Source: Algoriphagus taiwanensis (GTDB lineage: Bacteria; Bacteroidota; Bacteroidia; Cytophagales; Cyclobacteriaceae). Taken from it: a DNA stretch of 64,000 nt. The notes under the pieces were generated by a model. The model was not told the origin of the DNA. It made no database searches and was given only the letters and a program-made list of their open reading frames with translations. Each line of letters starts with the position of its first letter. Position 1 is the stretch's first letter. Made by a program: the position numbers and the translations under genes. The stretch spans positions 33,645 to 97,644 of the forward strand of contig NZ_BTPE01000015.1 in the NCBI RefSeq assembly GCF_036245645.1, in the 5' to 3' direction. Below, piece after piece: positions 9,968-17,544 of this stretch.

Positions 9968-10612
9968 TTACCTCTTATCTTCCCAAGGCATATAGACGAC
10001 CTTTTTGGTCTCAAAAAAATCTTCCTTGAAGTAGTCGCTCAGATGATAGGTAACATAAGACTTGCCTGTTTCTTCCATTTCTTCATCCACATCACCACCT
10101 TTGAGATAAAGAATGCCATTGGGAAACTCGTTGAAGTCTTCTTTTTTGATTTTCCCTTTCACCCAAGGATAAAAATTAATCATTCGAGTCACAGCCCGGC
10201 TGATCACAAAGTCATATTTCCGCACCAAAGTCTCGGCTCTAGCCTGCTGGGCTTCGACATTGCTTAATTTGAGTGCTTTGGCGACTTCCTTGACCACGGT
10301 GATCTTTTTTCCAATCGAATCAACCAAATGGAAGTGGGTATCGGGAAAAAGAATGGCCATCGGAATCCCCGGGAAACCACCCCCAGTACCAATGTCGAGT
10401 ACTTTGGTACCCTGCTGAAAGCGCATGACTTTGGCAATACCCAAGGAATGCAGCACGTGATGGACATAAAACTGATCCATATCCTTGCGGCTGATCACGT
10501 TGATTTTGGCATTCCAGTCTTCATAGAGCTCTTGCAAGCGGTCAAATTGCTCGATTTGCTTCTCGGTGAGGTCAGGAAAGTAGGAAAGAATCAGCTGGGT
10601 GCCGGAGTTCAT
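9968..10612 (-). CDS. rsmG: 16S rRNA (guanine-527-N7)-methyltransferase RsmG
   Basis: This 214-residue S-adenosylmethionine-dependent methyltransferase makes m7G at position 527 of 16S rRNA; its loss gives low-level streptomycin resistance in other bacteria. The SAM-binding motif VLDIGTGGGFPGIPMAIL lies at about residues 69-86, and the upstream VISRKDM and HHVLHSLGIAK segments are typical of GidB/RsmG. Length fits the family (about 205-215). The start codon overlaps the stop of the upstream ECF sigma gene by one base (TGATG), so the two are translationally coupled. Confidence 0.93.
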   Translation of the reverse strand: MNSGTQLILSYFPDLTEKQIEQFDRLQELYEDWNAKINVISRKDMDQFYVHHVLHSLGIAKVMRFQQGTKVLDIGTGGGFPGIPMAILFPDTHFHLVDSIGKKITVVKEVAKALKLSNVEAQQARAETLVRKYDFVISRAVTRMINFYPWVKGKIKKEDFNEFPNGILYLKGGDVDEEMEETGKSYVTYHLSDYFKEDFFETKKVVYMPWEDKR

Positions 10613-11223
10613 CAGATGTGTTTTTCTTTGCCGGAGGCGATTTCGTACAGCAACTCCCGAGAGCGGTGAAGCTGGGCTTTTACAGTTCCGAGGGGTTTTT
10701 CCAATTCTTGGGCAATCTCCTCGTAGGAGAGTTCATCGAAATAGCGCAGTTGAACAAGCTTTCTGTATTTGGCAGGAAGTTTATCCACGAAAATCCTCAC
10801 CATCTCAATACGTTGGGATCTGATGAATTCATCCTGAGGATTGTTGTCGTCATCTTCCACATCGATATTGACCGAGTTGCCGCTGTCATCCGATAGCGTA
10901 TTGTTCAAGCTCATGGTTTTGAGCTTTTTCTTTCGGATAAAGTCAATGGTATTGTTGGTAGCTATTCGGAAAAGCCAAGTAGAAAACGTGTAATCTTTTT
11001 TGAATCGGTGAAGATTTCTGAAGGCCTTGGCGAAGGCTTCCATGGTCAAGTCCTCCGCATCATCCGCATCCCGGATCATTTTGAGAATCATGAAATAAAC
11101 GGCCTTTTTATACCGCTTCATCAGGGTAGCATAGGCTGTTTGGTCCTTTTCAATGACCGCTTTGTCAATCAGATCAAAATCCTGAAGCGCTTTGTTTGAA
11201 AAACCTCGTTCGTTTATTTCCAT
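10612..11223 (-). CDS. RNA polymerase ECF-type sigma-70 factor
   Basis: This 203-residue sigma factor has only regions 2 and 4. Region 2 (about 25-95) contains DAEDLTMEAFAKAF and the core-binding/-10 helix FSTWLFRIATNNTIDFIRKKK. Region 4 (about 140-195) has LPAKYRKLVQLRYFDELSYEEIAQEL with the recognition helix PLGTVKAQLHRSREL. An acidic linker (DVEDDDNNPQDE) separates them. No anti-sigma gene is adjacent, unlike many ECF pairs, so control may be at expression level. It sits between a glycosyltransferase gene (10-base overlap) and rsmG (1-base overlap), a compact unit also seen in related genomes. Its target promoters cannot be told from this window. Confidence 0.92.
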   Translation of the reverse strand: MEINERGFSNKALQDFDLIDKAVIEKDQTAYATLMKRYKKAVYFMILKMIRDADDAEDLTMEAFAKAFRNLHRFKKDYTFSTWLFRIATNNTIDFIRKKKLKTMSLNNTLSDDSGNSVNIDVEDDDNNPQDEFIRSQRIEMVRIFVDKLPAKYRKLVQLRYFDELSYEEIAQELEKPLGTVKAQLHRSRELLYEIASGKEKHI

Positions 11224-12353
11224 TTGATGTCTTTTGCCTGGTAGGAAACTGTGCCCAAAACCCAGAAGTATGCGAGGTAAAACAAATCATGAATCAGGGT
11301 TTGGGATACCTTTACCTTGCCTTGGATTCTTTTGGAAGCGGAGCGGAAAATACTCCAAACCAAAATAACCCTCATGGTGATAATACTGAAAACGACCAAA
11401 AATTGTTCCCATTGCTTGAAAACTCCCAAATAGATCAATAAGCCCAGGCCACCAATCCAGAATAATGCATGGGAAAAAGAGTAAAGTCCTATTTTTCGCT
11501 TGTCTTCTCCTCTGAGGTATTTTCCTGCATGGAGATGACGCTTCTTTTGAATCAGATATTCCTTCCAGGTTTCTTTTGGCAAGGAAAGGGTCGAAGCTTC
11601 CGGGTCAATGACCAATCCGGTATTTTTTCCAGTAGCGTAGGCATTGACAAACAAGTCGTCATCCCCACCTTCCAAATGCCAGATTCCTTTAAATGCTTTT
11701 ACATCCATGAAGAAGCTCTTGCGGTAGCACAAGTTTCTTCCAACACCCATGAAAGGGGCTTTCCACAACCCAAAAGAAAGGTAAAGCAAGCCAGTCAGTA
11801 AGGTTTCAAACTGGATCCAAGCATTCAGCATGCCTTTTTTGGATTCATAGCCCGAAAATCCCAAAGCAAAGGTTTTTCCTTCCTCTCGTACCGGAGCAGT
11901 CATTTTTTCTATCCATTGAGGGGAGGAAGGCATACAATCTGCGTCAGTCAAAAGGATGACGTCGTACTTCGCCACTTTGATACCCAAGGTCAATGCATAT
12001 TTTTTGGAAGTGACGTGATTGGGTGTGTATTTGACAGTAACGGATCTGAGGCGTGGATATTCAGCCATCATTTCTTCCAAAAGTCGTTTGGTTCGATCTG
12101 TACTTCGATCGTTCACGATCATGACATCGTACTTGGGGTATTCCTGTTCAAAAAGCATGGGAATCAGCTTCTTCAGGTTGTGGTATTCGTTGTGTGCGGA
12201 TATCAAGACAGTGACTCCTTCTGCAGATTCTGAAGCAGAACTGGAAGAAGATGGAGTCTTGGACCAAGCGGTCCTACCAAATATCAACAGGAGATAAACT
12301 GCCTGAATAAGAATACCAATGCCAAAGAGAAACCAAAGTAAAAATAGGCCCAT
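11214..12353 (-). CDS. membrane glycosyltransferase, family 2
   Basis: This 379-residue protein has an N-terminal membrane helix (about 1-25) and then a GT2 GT-A fold: VTVLISAHNEYHNLKKLIP, VMIVNDRSTDRTKRLLEEM and the DxD motif in LLTDADCMPS. Two or three hydrophobic segments near the C-terminus (about 290-370) anchor it. It probably uses a nucleotide sugar on the cytoplasmic face of the inner membrane; the acceptor is unknown. It is the first gene of the unit with the ECF sigma factor and rsmG. A -7-like element lies directly upstream on its strand. Confidence 0.88.
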   Translation of the reverse strand: MGLFLLWFLFGIGILIQAVYLLLIFGRTAWSKTPSSSSSASESAEGVTVLISAHNEYHNLKKLIPMLFEQEYPKYDVMIVNDRSTDRTKRLLEEMMAEYPRLRSVTVKYTPNHVTSKKYALTLGIKVAKYDVILLTDADCMPSSPQWIEKMTAPVREEGKTFALGFSGYESKKGMLNAWIQFETLLTGLLYLSFGLWKAPFMGVGRNLCYRKSFFMDVKAFKGIWHLEGGDDDLFVNAYATGKNTGLVIDPEASTLSLPKETWKEYLIQKKRHLHAGKYLRGEDKRKIGLYSFSHALFWIGGLGLLIYLGVFKQWEQFLVVFSIITMRVILVWSIFRSASKRIQGKVKVSQTLIHDLFYLAYFWVLGTVSYQAKDIKWK

Positions 12354-12370
12354 AGGTCGATTTTGCTGGG

Positions 12371-12378
12371 CAAATATA
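12371..12378 (-). promoter_or_regulatory. -7 element for the glycosyltransferase-sigma-rsmG unit
   Basis: On the minus strand this reads TATATTTG, an exact TAnnTTTG match, 17 bases before the glycosyltransferase start, implying a very short leader. No clean -33 TTG at 18-20 bases was found. Confidence 0.35.
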
Positions 12379-12414
12379 AAATCTATTTCAGCAAGTCATT
12401 TAGGAATAAGTGGA

Positions 12415-12422
12415 TATTTTTG
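12415..12422 (+). promoter_or_regulatory. -7 element for tgt
   Basis: TATTTTTG matches TAnnTTTG exactly and would put the tgt transcript start near 12429. That supports the internal ATG at 12476 over an in-frame ATG at 12410, which would lie upstream of the transcript start. The -33 part is not clear. Confidence 0.4.
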
Positions 12423-12475
12423 CAAGCCCAAACCCTTTGGTAAAAACCGAGGTATTTTCGGAAAATTTCTACCGC

Positions 12476-13606
12476 ATGAAGTTTACTTTAGAGAAAACAG
12501 ACTCCCAATCCCAAGCCCGTGCCGGCCAAATCCAAACTGACCATGGCACGATCCAAACCCCGATTTTTATGCCTGTGGGAACGGCAGGAACGGTCAAAGC
12601 GGTTCATCAGCGGGAGTTAAAGGAAGACATTCAGGCTCAGATTATTTTGGGAAACACCTACCATTTGTATCTCCGGCCAGGCTTAGATATTTTGGAAAAA
12701 GCCGGTGGACTTCACCAATTCAATGGTTGGGATCGGCCGATTTTGACAGATTCGGGAGGCTATCAGGTCTTTTCGCTTGCGGGTACCCGAAAGATCAAAG
12801 AAGAAGGAGTCACCTTCAAATCTCATATCGATGGGTCGAAGCATGTTTTTTCTCCTGAGGGAGTTATGGACATTCAGCGAAGCATCGGGGCGGATATCAT
12901 TATGGCCTTTGACGAATGTACGCCTTATCCCTGCGAATATGGCTATGCCCGAAATTCCATGGAAATGACCCATCGCTGGCTGGATCGCTGCATTAATCGA
13001 TTTGACTCTACGGAAGGGAAATATGGCTACAGCCAAACGCTTTTTCCGATCGTGCAGGGTTCGGTTTACAAAGATCTTCGAAAGCAAAGTGCGGAATTCA
13101 TCGCTTCCAGAAACCGGGAGGGGAACGCTATTGGTGGGCTTTCTGTCGGCGAACCGGCAGAGATGATGTACGAGATGACTGAGGAAGTGACAGCTATTTT
13201 GCCTCGGGATAAACCGCGATATCTCATGGGAGTAGGGACGCCAGCCAATATTCTGGAATGCATTGCCTTGGGAGTGGATATGTTTGACTGTGTGATGCCG
13301 ACAAGAAACGCCCGGAATGGCATGCTTTTCACTTCTGAGGGAATAATCAATATCCGAAATGAAAAGTGGAAGGATGATTTTTCTTCCATTGACCCGGCAA
13401 TTGGCAACTATGCCAGTACCTTCTACTCCAAAGCCTATTTGAGGCATTTAACTATTTCTAAGGAAATTTTGGCAGCTCAAATAGCCAGTATTCATAATTT
13501 AGCTTTCTATCTCTGGCTTGTCGGACAGGCTAGAGAGCATATCCTTGCCGGAGATTTTGCCGTTTGGAAGGATCAGATGGTGAAAAAAGTAAGCACGAGA
13601 TTGTAA
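12476..13606 (+). CDS. tgt: queuine tRNA-ribosyltransferase (tRNA-guanine transglycosylase)
   Basis: This enzyme exchanges guanine-34 for a queuine precursor in the anticodon of tRNA-Asp, Asn, His and Tyr. From the chosen ATG it is 376 residues, the normal family length; the same frame opens at 12410 but would add 22 non-conserved residues ahead of MKFTLEKTDSQSQARAG. Characteristic motifs are FMPVGTAGTVKAVHQ, ILGNTYHLYLRPG, the catalytic-Asp region ILTDSGGYQVFSL, GGLSVGEP, and MFDCVMPTRNARNG with the second catalytic Asp. The usual C-terminal zinc-ligand cysteine pattern CxCxxC is not evident: the end reads FSSIDPAIGNYAS where other bacteria have DPxCxCxxC. This is a notable departure. Confidence 0.95.
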   Translation: MKFTLEKTDSQSQARAGQIQTDHGTIQTPIFMPVGTAGTVKAVHQRELKEDIQAQIILGNTYHLYLRPGLDILEKAGGLHQFNGWDRPILTDSGGYQVFSLAGTRKIKEEGVTFKSHIDGSKHVFSPEGVMDIQRSIGADIIMAFDECTPYPCEYGYARNSMEMTHRWLDRCINRFDSTEGKYGYSQTLFPIVQGSVYKDLRKQSAEFIASRNREGNAIGGLSVGEPAEMMYEMTEEVTAILPRDKPRYLMGVGTPANILECIALGVDMFDCVMPTRNARNGMLFTSEGIINIRNEKWKDDFSSIDPAIGNYASTFYSKAYLRHLTISKEILAAQIASIHNLAFYLWLVGQAREHILAGDFAVWKDQMVKKVSTRL

Positions 13607-13609
13607 ATC

Positions 13610-14683
13610 ATGAAAATACTGGACTGGCTGATCATTAAGGAATTTCTGAAGACCTACTTTTTTGTGGTGGTCATGTTGATCCTTATTGTTTTGGTCTTGG
13701 ACTTCACCGAGAAAAACGATACCTATATCCGAAATGAAGTTCCTTCGGGTGAGATACTTCGGTACATGGGCAATTATGGCCTGTATTTGAATAATCTCCT
13801 GACACCGATTACCGTCTTTATCGCGGTTATTTTTATCACTTCCAAAATGGCCGGGCGAACCGAAATCATTGCCATTTTGAGCTCAGGAGTGAGTTTTGTT
13901 CGGCTTTTGGTTCCTTTTCTTTCTGCAGCGGTGATGATCGGAGCGATCAGCTTTGTTTTGAATGGATGGATCCTTCCGGGAGCCACAGCAGGAGTGACGG
14001 AGTTTAGAATAAAATATCTGGATAAAGGGCGGGCATCCACAGATCCCAATATTCATGTCAAAGTAGGTCCTGATACCTACGCCTACCTGAGTAGGTTTTA
14101 TCGCACAGGAAATACAGGCTATAATTTTACTTTAGAGGAAATCCGGGACGGAGAGTTGATTTCCAAGCTTTCTGCAGACCGGATTCTTTGGGATACCACA
14201 ACCAATGCCTGGAAGGTAATGAATTGGAGGCTTCGAAAACTCCGGCCGGATGGGGAGGACTATACTGTGGGCGAACAGCTGGATACGGTGCTTTCCATAA
14301 CTCCCGCAGACTTTGATTTGCCGGAAAACCACCACGAAACGCTCAAATTGCCTGAATTGACTCAGCAGATCAAAATTCTTGAAGATCGGGGTGCGGACAA
14401 TGTCAGCTATTACCGAATCGAGCGTTATGTACGGTTTATGTCTCCGTTTGCGGCCTTGATTTTGACTTTCATCGGGGTTATCATGTCGGCCCGCAAAACT
14501 CGGGGTGGCTCGGGTTTTCAGATAGCCATGGGCTTTCTTTTGGCTTTTATATATATACTTCTCTTTATCCTATCCAGAACCTTCGCTGAAAACGGAGCCC
14601 AATATCCCATTTTTGCCGTCTGGCTACCCAATATCATTTTTGCTGTGACTGGCCTGGTACTTTATAAAACAGTTCCCCGCTAA
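13610..14683 (+). CDS. LptF/LptG family permease
   Basis: This 357-residue inner-membrane protein has the layout of the LptF/LptG permeases that pull lipopolysaccharide out of the inner membrane with LptB: three N-terminal helices, a periplasmic beta-jellyroll of about 150 residues, and three C-terminal helices. The N-terminal IIKEFLKTYFFVVVMLI and the helix-2 region SKMAGRTEIIAILSSGVSF are typical, as is RYVRFMSPFAALILTFIGVIMS near the end. It starts three bases after tgt, and its stop is followed at once by the next start codon, so tgt, this gene and the EamA gene form one unit. LptF versus LptG cannot be settled from one copy. Confidence 0.9.
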   Translation: MKILDWLIIKEFLKTYFFVVVMLILIVLVLDFTEKNDTYIRNEVPSGEILRYMGNYGLYLNNLLTPITVFIAVIFITSKMAGRTEIIAILSSGVSFVRLLVPFLSAAVMIGAISFVLNGWILPGATAGVTEFRIKYLDKGRASTDPNIHVKVGPDTYAYLSRFYRTGNTGYNFTLEEIRDGELISKLSADRILWDTTTNAWKVMNWRLRKLRPDGEDYTVGEQLDTVLSITPADFDLPENHHETLKLPELTQQIKILEDRGADNVSYYRIERYVRFMSPFAALILTFIGVIMSARKTRGGSGFQIAMGFLLAFIYILLFILSRTFAENGAQYPIFAVWLPNIIFAVTGLVLYKTVPR

Positions 14684-15598
14684 ATGAATCAGTCCAATCT
14701 GAAAGACTACCTGATGCTGCACTTTATTGTGCTTATTTGGGGATTTACGGCGATTTTGGGTTTGCTGATCAGCCTGCCTTCTTTGGAATTGGTGTTTTAT
14801 CGAACTCTCCTTGCTACAGTTGGAGTGGCTTTGATCATGGTTTTCAGGAAAAAGCCCATGTGGGTCACGACTCCTGAACTACTGAAAATTACCGGTGTTG
14901 GGGCTATAATTTCCCTGCATTGGATTTTATTCTTTTGGTCGGCCAAGGTTTCCACTGCCTCTGTTTGCCTGGCAGGAATGGCCACTACCTCACTTTGGAC
15001 AGCTTTTGTAGATCCTCTGATCAACCGAACCCGAGTGAAATGGTATGAAGTGGCTTTGGGGCTGCTTGTTATTTCCGGATTGCTGGTCATCTTTCAGTTT
15101 GAGACCGGGTATTGGCTGGGCTTGACCATGGCTTTGGTTTCAGCATTTCTGGCGGCTCTTTTTTCCGTTCTTAATGGCAGGCTGACGCAAAAGCATACAC
15201 CTTACCAAATCACCCTCTATGAAATGGGGGCTGCAAGCTTATTTGCCCTGCTCTTTATGCCGCTTTATTCTGCCTTTTTAATGGATGGTGCTCCAATTCA
15301 GTGGGCTTGGAAAGGCCTAGACTGGTTTTGGCTGTTGATTTTGGGAGGAATTTGTACCGTTTATGCCTTTTCGGTTTCTGTGGACTTGATGAAGCGATTG
15401 CCGGTTTTCTCAATTAACCTGACTATCAATTTGGAGCCGGTTTACGGAATACTTTTGGCTGTGCTGGTTTTTGGAGAAAGTGAAAAAATGACTCCCCAGT
15501 TTTATTTGGGAACGCTGATTATTCTGATTTCGGTGCTGATTTATCCGGTATTGAATTATTGGAATAAGCGGAGGAAAGCTGTTAGGACCTTAGGTTGA
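14684..15598 (+). CDS. EamA/DMT family transporter
   Basis: This 304-residue polytopic protein has about ten predicted helices arranged as two EamA repeats (about 8-140 and 150-290). The DMT signatures LIWGFTAILG near the start, and TVYAFSVSVDLMKRLPVFSINLTINLEPVYG in the second repeat, are clear. Such carriers export metabolites or amino acids; the substrate cannot be predicted. Its ATG directly follows the TAA of the permease gene (no spacer), so translation is probably coupled. The C-terminus converges on the MazF-type toxin gene, leaving only four bases between stops. Confidence 0.9.
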   Translation: MNQSNLKDYLMLHFIVLIWGFTAILGLLISLPSLELVFYRTLLATVGVALIMVFRKKPMWVTTPELLKITGVGAIISLHWILFFWSAKVSTASVCLAGMATTSLWTAFVDPLINRTRVKWYEVALGLLVISGLLVIFQFETGYWLGLTMALVSAFLAALFSVLNGRLTQKHTPYQITLYEMGAASLFALLFMPLYSAFLMDGAPIQWAWKGLDWFWLLILGGICTVYAFSVSVDLMKRLPVFSINLTINLEPVYGILLAVLVFGESEKMTPQFYLGTLIILISVLIYPVLNYWNKRRKAVRTLG

Positions 15599-15602
15599 AT
15601 TG

Positions 15603-15935
15603 CTACAGGGTAGTCAAGTCTTTCAATGTCTCAAGTGCTAGATCCAGTTGCTCTTGTGAAATTTTGCCAAGTCTCTCGATCAACCTTTGCTTGGAAAGGG
15701 AGCGAATATGGAAGATCATCAACTCAGACTTTTGTTTTAAGCCATTTTCAGCTGAAGGTTCCAGGATTGGGTTTCCTTTGTAATTCTTGATTTGAGAAGT
15801 CAAAGGGGCTGTGATGACCACTTGCAAATAGTCATTCATCAGATTACCGCTCAAAATGACGACAGGTCTTCTGCCGGCTTGTTCAGAACCAGTTACAGGA
15901 TTGAGGTCTGAAATCCAGATTTCACCTTGTCTCAT
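15603..15935 (-). CDS. MazF/PemK-type toxin endoribonuclease
   Basis: This 110-residue protein has the MazF/PemK fold pattern: RQGEIWISDLNPVTGSEQAGRRPVVILS at the N-terminus (the GxExxxxRP motif) and VVITAPLTSQI on the next strand. Family members cut mRNA at short sequence motifs and are neutralised by a cognate antitoxin. It overlaps the upstream antitoxin gene by 14 bases and is presumably translated with it. Length is right for an intact toxin (about 105-120). The cleavage site cannot be told from sequence. Confidence 0.9.
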   Translation of the reverse strand: MRQGEIWISDLNPVTGSEQAGRRPVVILSGNLMNDYLQVVITAPLTSQIKNYKGNPILEPSAENGLKQKSELMIFHIRSLSKQRLIERLGKISQEQLDLALETLKDLTTL

Positions 15936-16164
15936 CTTCGATTTGCTTCAGATATTCTCCCATCCCTTCTTCAGCCAAAAGAATCACATCGTCATCCTGA
16001 GCCGCTAATTTGTAGGATTTGATGTATTCGGCGCGTTTTAGATGTTCCAAATAGAGACTGAGGGCATTTTCAATCAATTTGTTTTTGGGCATGGCAAGCT
16101 TTTCCGCATAGGTTGCGAGCTTTTGAAGAAGTTCATCAGGAAGTGTACTGGTAAAAGTTGCCAT
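15922..16164 (-). CDS. antitoxin with ribbon-helix-helix domain, partner of the MazF-type toxin
   Basis: This 80-residue protein begins MATFTSTLPDELLQKLATYA, a ribbon-helix-helix strand and helix, followed by LAMPKNKLIENALSLYL, the second helix. The acidic C-terminal tail (DDDVILLAEEGMGEYLKQIEDE) would wrap the toxin. The frame is open 14 codons further upstream, but those codons lie inside the palindromic operator, and the conserved N-terminus begins at this Met, so this start is chosen. It probably represses its own promoter by binding the palindrome at 16171-16193. Confidence 0.85.
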   Translation of the reverse strand: MATFTSTLPDELLQKLATYAEKLAMPKNKLIENALSLYLEHLKRAEYIKSYKLAAQDDDVILLAEEGMGEYLKQIEDETR

Positions 16165-16170
16165 ATAATT

Positions 16171-16203
16171 TATATTTACGATTTGTAAATATAAATTGTA
16201 AAT
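16171..16203 (-). promoter_or_regulatory. palindromic operator of the toxin-antitoxin pair
   Basis: TATATTTAC and GTAAATATA form perfect 9-base arms around GATTT (16171-16193). A further GTAAAT half-site at 16198-16203 follows, which fits cooperative binding by ribbon-helix-helix dimers. The site begins seven bases upstream of the antitoxin start, where an autoregulatory operator belongs. Function is inferred from position and symmetry. Confidence 0.55.
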
Positions 16204-16210
16204 CAAGGCA

Positions 16211-17017
16211 TTACAATACGCTTTCGAAAATAAAGTAGTCTGATTTTAAACTTAGATTATCTGGCTTTTCCTCAAACAGACCAAAGACGCTGGAGCCTGA
16301 ACCGGACATGGCTGCGTAAAAAGCTCCGGCTTCATACATTTTCTCTTTAATCTCGGCGATTTCAGGATGGTTTTTGAAAATGCTGGCTTCAAAGTCATTG
16401 ACCAGTTCCGCTTTCCATCTACTTTGGTCGGCCAAGACTTCTTCAAGTTTAACTTTTGGGGCTGCAGGAGTCACACCGGCATAGGCTTCTTTGGTCCCCA
16501 CATGGATACCGGGATTGATGAGAACCAAATGGCGGCCTTTCAGGGAAAGATCGATAGGCTCCAGGATTTCTCCCCGGCCTCGGGCGATTTTTGGCGTGTT
16601 TTCTATGAAAAAAGGGCAGTCACTTCCCAACTGCGCTGCATATTCCTCCAGAAAGAAATTATCCAAATGGAGGTCAAAGAGATTGTTCATCAGCTGAAGA
16701 GCAAAAGCACCATCTGCCGACCCTCCTCCAAGTCCAGCGCCCATAGGAATGTGCTTGTGCAGATGGATTTTAAGGGGCGGTAGTCCCGGGAAGTCTTTTC
16801 TTAATAGTTTTTCGGCTTTGAGAATGAGGTTGTCCTTTGGGTCTCCGGGTATGGAAAGTCCCGAGGAGTTCCAACTTGGCTTTTTGTCCAAAACCATTTC
16901 CAAAGCATCACAAAGGGGAATAGGTACCATGCAGGTTTCGATGTCGTGGTAGCCATCTTTCCTTCTGGCTGTGATATGAAGACCCAAATTGATTTTTGCG
17001 TTGGGGAAAGTGATCAT
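16211..17017 (-). CDS. ispE: 4-diphosphocytidyl-2-C-methyl-D-erythritol kinase
   Basis: This GHMP-family kinase phosphorylates CDP-methylerythritol in the non-mevalonate isoprenoid pathway in the cytoplasm. At 268 residues it has the substrate-binding motif ITFPNAKINLGLHITARRKDGYHDIET at the N-terminus, the ATP-binding GHMP motif HIPMGAGLGGGSADGAFAL at about 88-106, SDCPFFIEN, and the C-terminal AAMSGSGSSVFGLF loop. Length and motifs are those of an intact enzyme, so the organism uses the MEP pathway. It is read divergently from the ilv-leu operon, with a -7 element just upstream. Confidence 0.96.
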   Translation of the reverse strand: MITFPNAKINLGLHITARRKDGYHDIETCMVPIPLCDALEMVLDKKPSWNSSGLSIPGDPKDNLILKAEKLLRKDFPGLPPLKIHLHKHIPMGAGLGGGSADGAFALQLMNNLFDLHLDNFFLEEYAAQLGSDCPFFIENTPKIARGRGEILEPIDLSLKGRHLVLINPGIHVGTKEAYAGVTPAAPKVKLEEVLADQSRWKAELVNDFEASIFKNHPEIAEIKEKMYEAGAFYAAMSGSGSSVFGLFEEKPDNLSLKSDYFIFESVL

Positions 17018-17033
17018 GAGATAAGCTTTGAGG

Positions 17034-17041
17034 CAAATTTA
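17034..17041 (-). promoter_or_regulatory. -7 element for ispE
   Basis: On the minus strand this reads TAAATTTG (TAnnTTTG exact), 16 bases before the ispE start. No TTG at the right distance was found, so support is partial. Confidence 0.35.
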
Positions 17042-17334
17042 ATCGAAAAGCTCAGGAGCAGTTGATTCTTGAGAGTAATTGAATAATCGTTAAAAATTTC
17101 AAGATATTTTGAAAAATATTTAACCCTAGCAAAATTTGAATTAAATAAAAGGAAAATATTTTTCTGGATTTTATCAAAACTATAAATCGGAACAAAATTT
17201 TGGATTCGTACGCTTTTCCTTGTATTTCAAAAATATAGGTTTTGAAATTTGTCAAATAATGGAATTAAATTTTGAAAAAAATCAAATTGAATATCTTTTA
17301 ATCTTGCATATATCGATTTGGAAAGAATTAAATA
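17042..17334. other. AT-rich divergent intergenic region upstream of the ilv-leu leader
   Basis: This very AT-rich stretch lies between ispE and the promoter region of the branched-chain operon. The only open frame is a low-complexity minus-strand frame of about 67 codons, which I judge spurious. No repeats or stable hairpins stand out. Confidence 0.4.
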
Positions 17335-17365
17335 TTGTAAGTCTGGGAAATGGGTTTTAATATTG
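17335..17365 (+). promoter_or_regulatory. candidate promoter of the ilv-leu operon
   Basis: TTG at 17335-17337 is followed after 20 bases by TAATATTG at 17358-17365, one mismatch from TAnnTTTG. Transcription would begin near 17372, giving a leader of about 35 bases before the leader-peptide ATG. TATTGTTG at 17361-17368 is an overlapping alternative -7. Confidence 0.35.
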
Positions 17366-17407
17366 TTGCGTGATTCTCAACAGAAGCATTCACTCAACAA
17401 AAAAACT

Positions 17408-17464
17408 ATGTACCCACTGGTCGTCCTGCTAAGCTTTATTATTCTCATCGGATTTTCGAAGTGA
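17408..17464 (+). CDS. branched-chain amino-acid leader peptide (attenuator)
   Basis: This 18-codon frame encodes MYPLVVLLSFIILIGFSK and ends in TGA at 17462-17464. Nine of 18 residues are Leu (4), Val (2) or Ile (3), exactly the products of the operon that follows. The ATG is preceded by an A-rich stretch (CAACAAAAAAACT) and no Shine-Dalgarno, the usual Bacteroidota start context. The stop codon falls inside the first strand of the antiterminator hairpin. A ribosome finishing the peptide would therefore mask that strand, while one stalled on a Leu, Val or Ile codon would leave it free. Its role as a sensing leader is inferred from composition, position and the RNA folds. Confidence 0.8.
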   Translation: MYPLVVLLSFIILIGFSK

Positions 17465-17512
17465 GGCACTAGACCATATCTAATACAGCATATAAAATCT
17501 AAAGTGCCTCAC
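17461..17512 (+). promoter_or_regulatory. antiterminator hairpin of the ilv-leu attenuator
   Basis: GTGAGGCACT at 17461-17470 is a perfect 10-base complement of AGTGCCTCAC at 17503-17512. The second strand is also the left strand of the terminator at 17501-17531, so the two folds exclude each other. The first strand overlaps the leader-peptide stop codon. A stalled ribosome (branched-chain shortage) or no translation would favour this fold and read-through into ilvD; completed translation would block it. Confidence 0.75.
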
Positions 17513-17531
17513 GCCAATGAGGCACTTTTTT
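17501..17531 (+). terminator. intrinsic terminator of the ilv-leu attenuator
   Basis: AAAGTGCCTCA (17501-17511) pairs perfectly with TGAGGCACTTT (17518-17528) around the loop CGCCAA, and a six-base T run (17526-17531) follows. It lies 14 bases before the ilvD start and after the leader peptide, so it can only act as a conditional terminator for the operon. It shares its left strand with the antiterminator. Confidence 0.85.
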
Positions 17532-17544
17532 ATTACTCAAACCT

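Noticed and set aside
12683..13447. Minus-strand frame of 254 codons opposite tgt
   Set aside because: Shadow of the conserved tgt coding sequence; no domain or start context of its own.
17052..17255. Minus-strand frame of 67 codons in the gap upstream of ilvD
   Set aside because: Low-complexity Ile/Leu/Phe/Lys sequence caused by AT-rich DNA, with no start context or recognisable domain.
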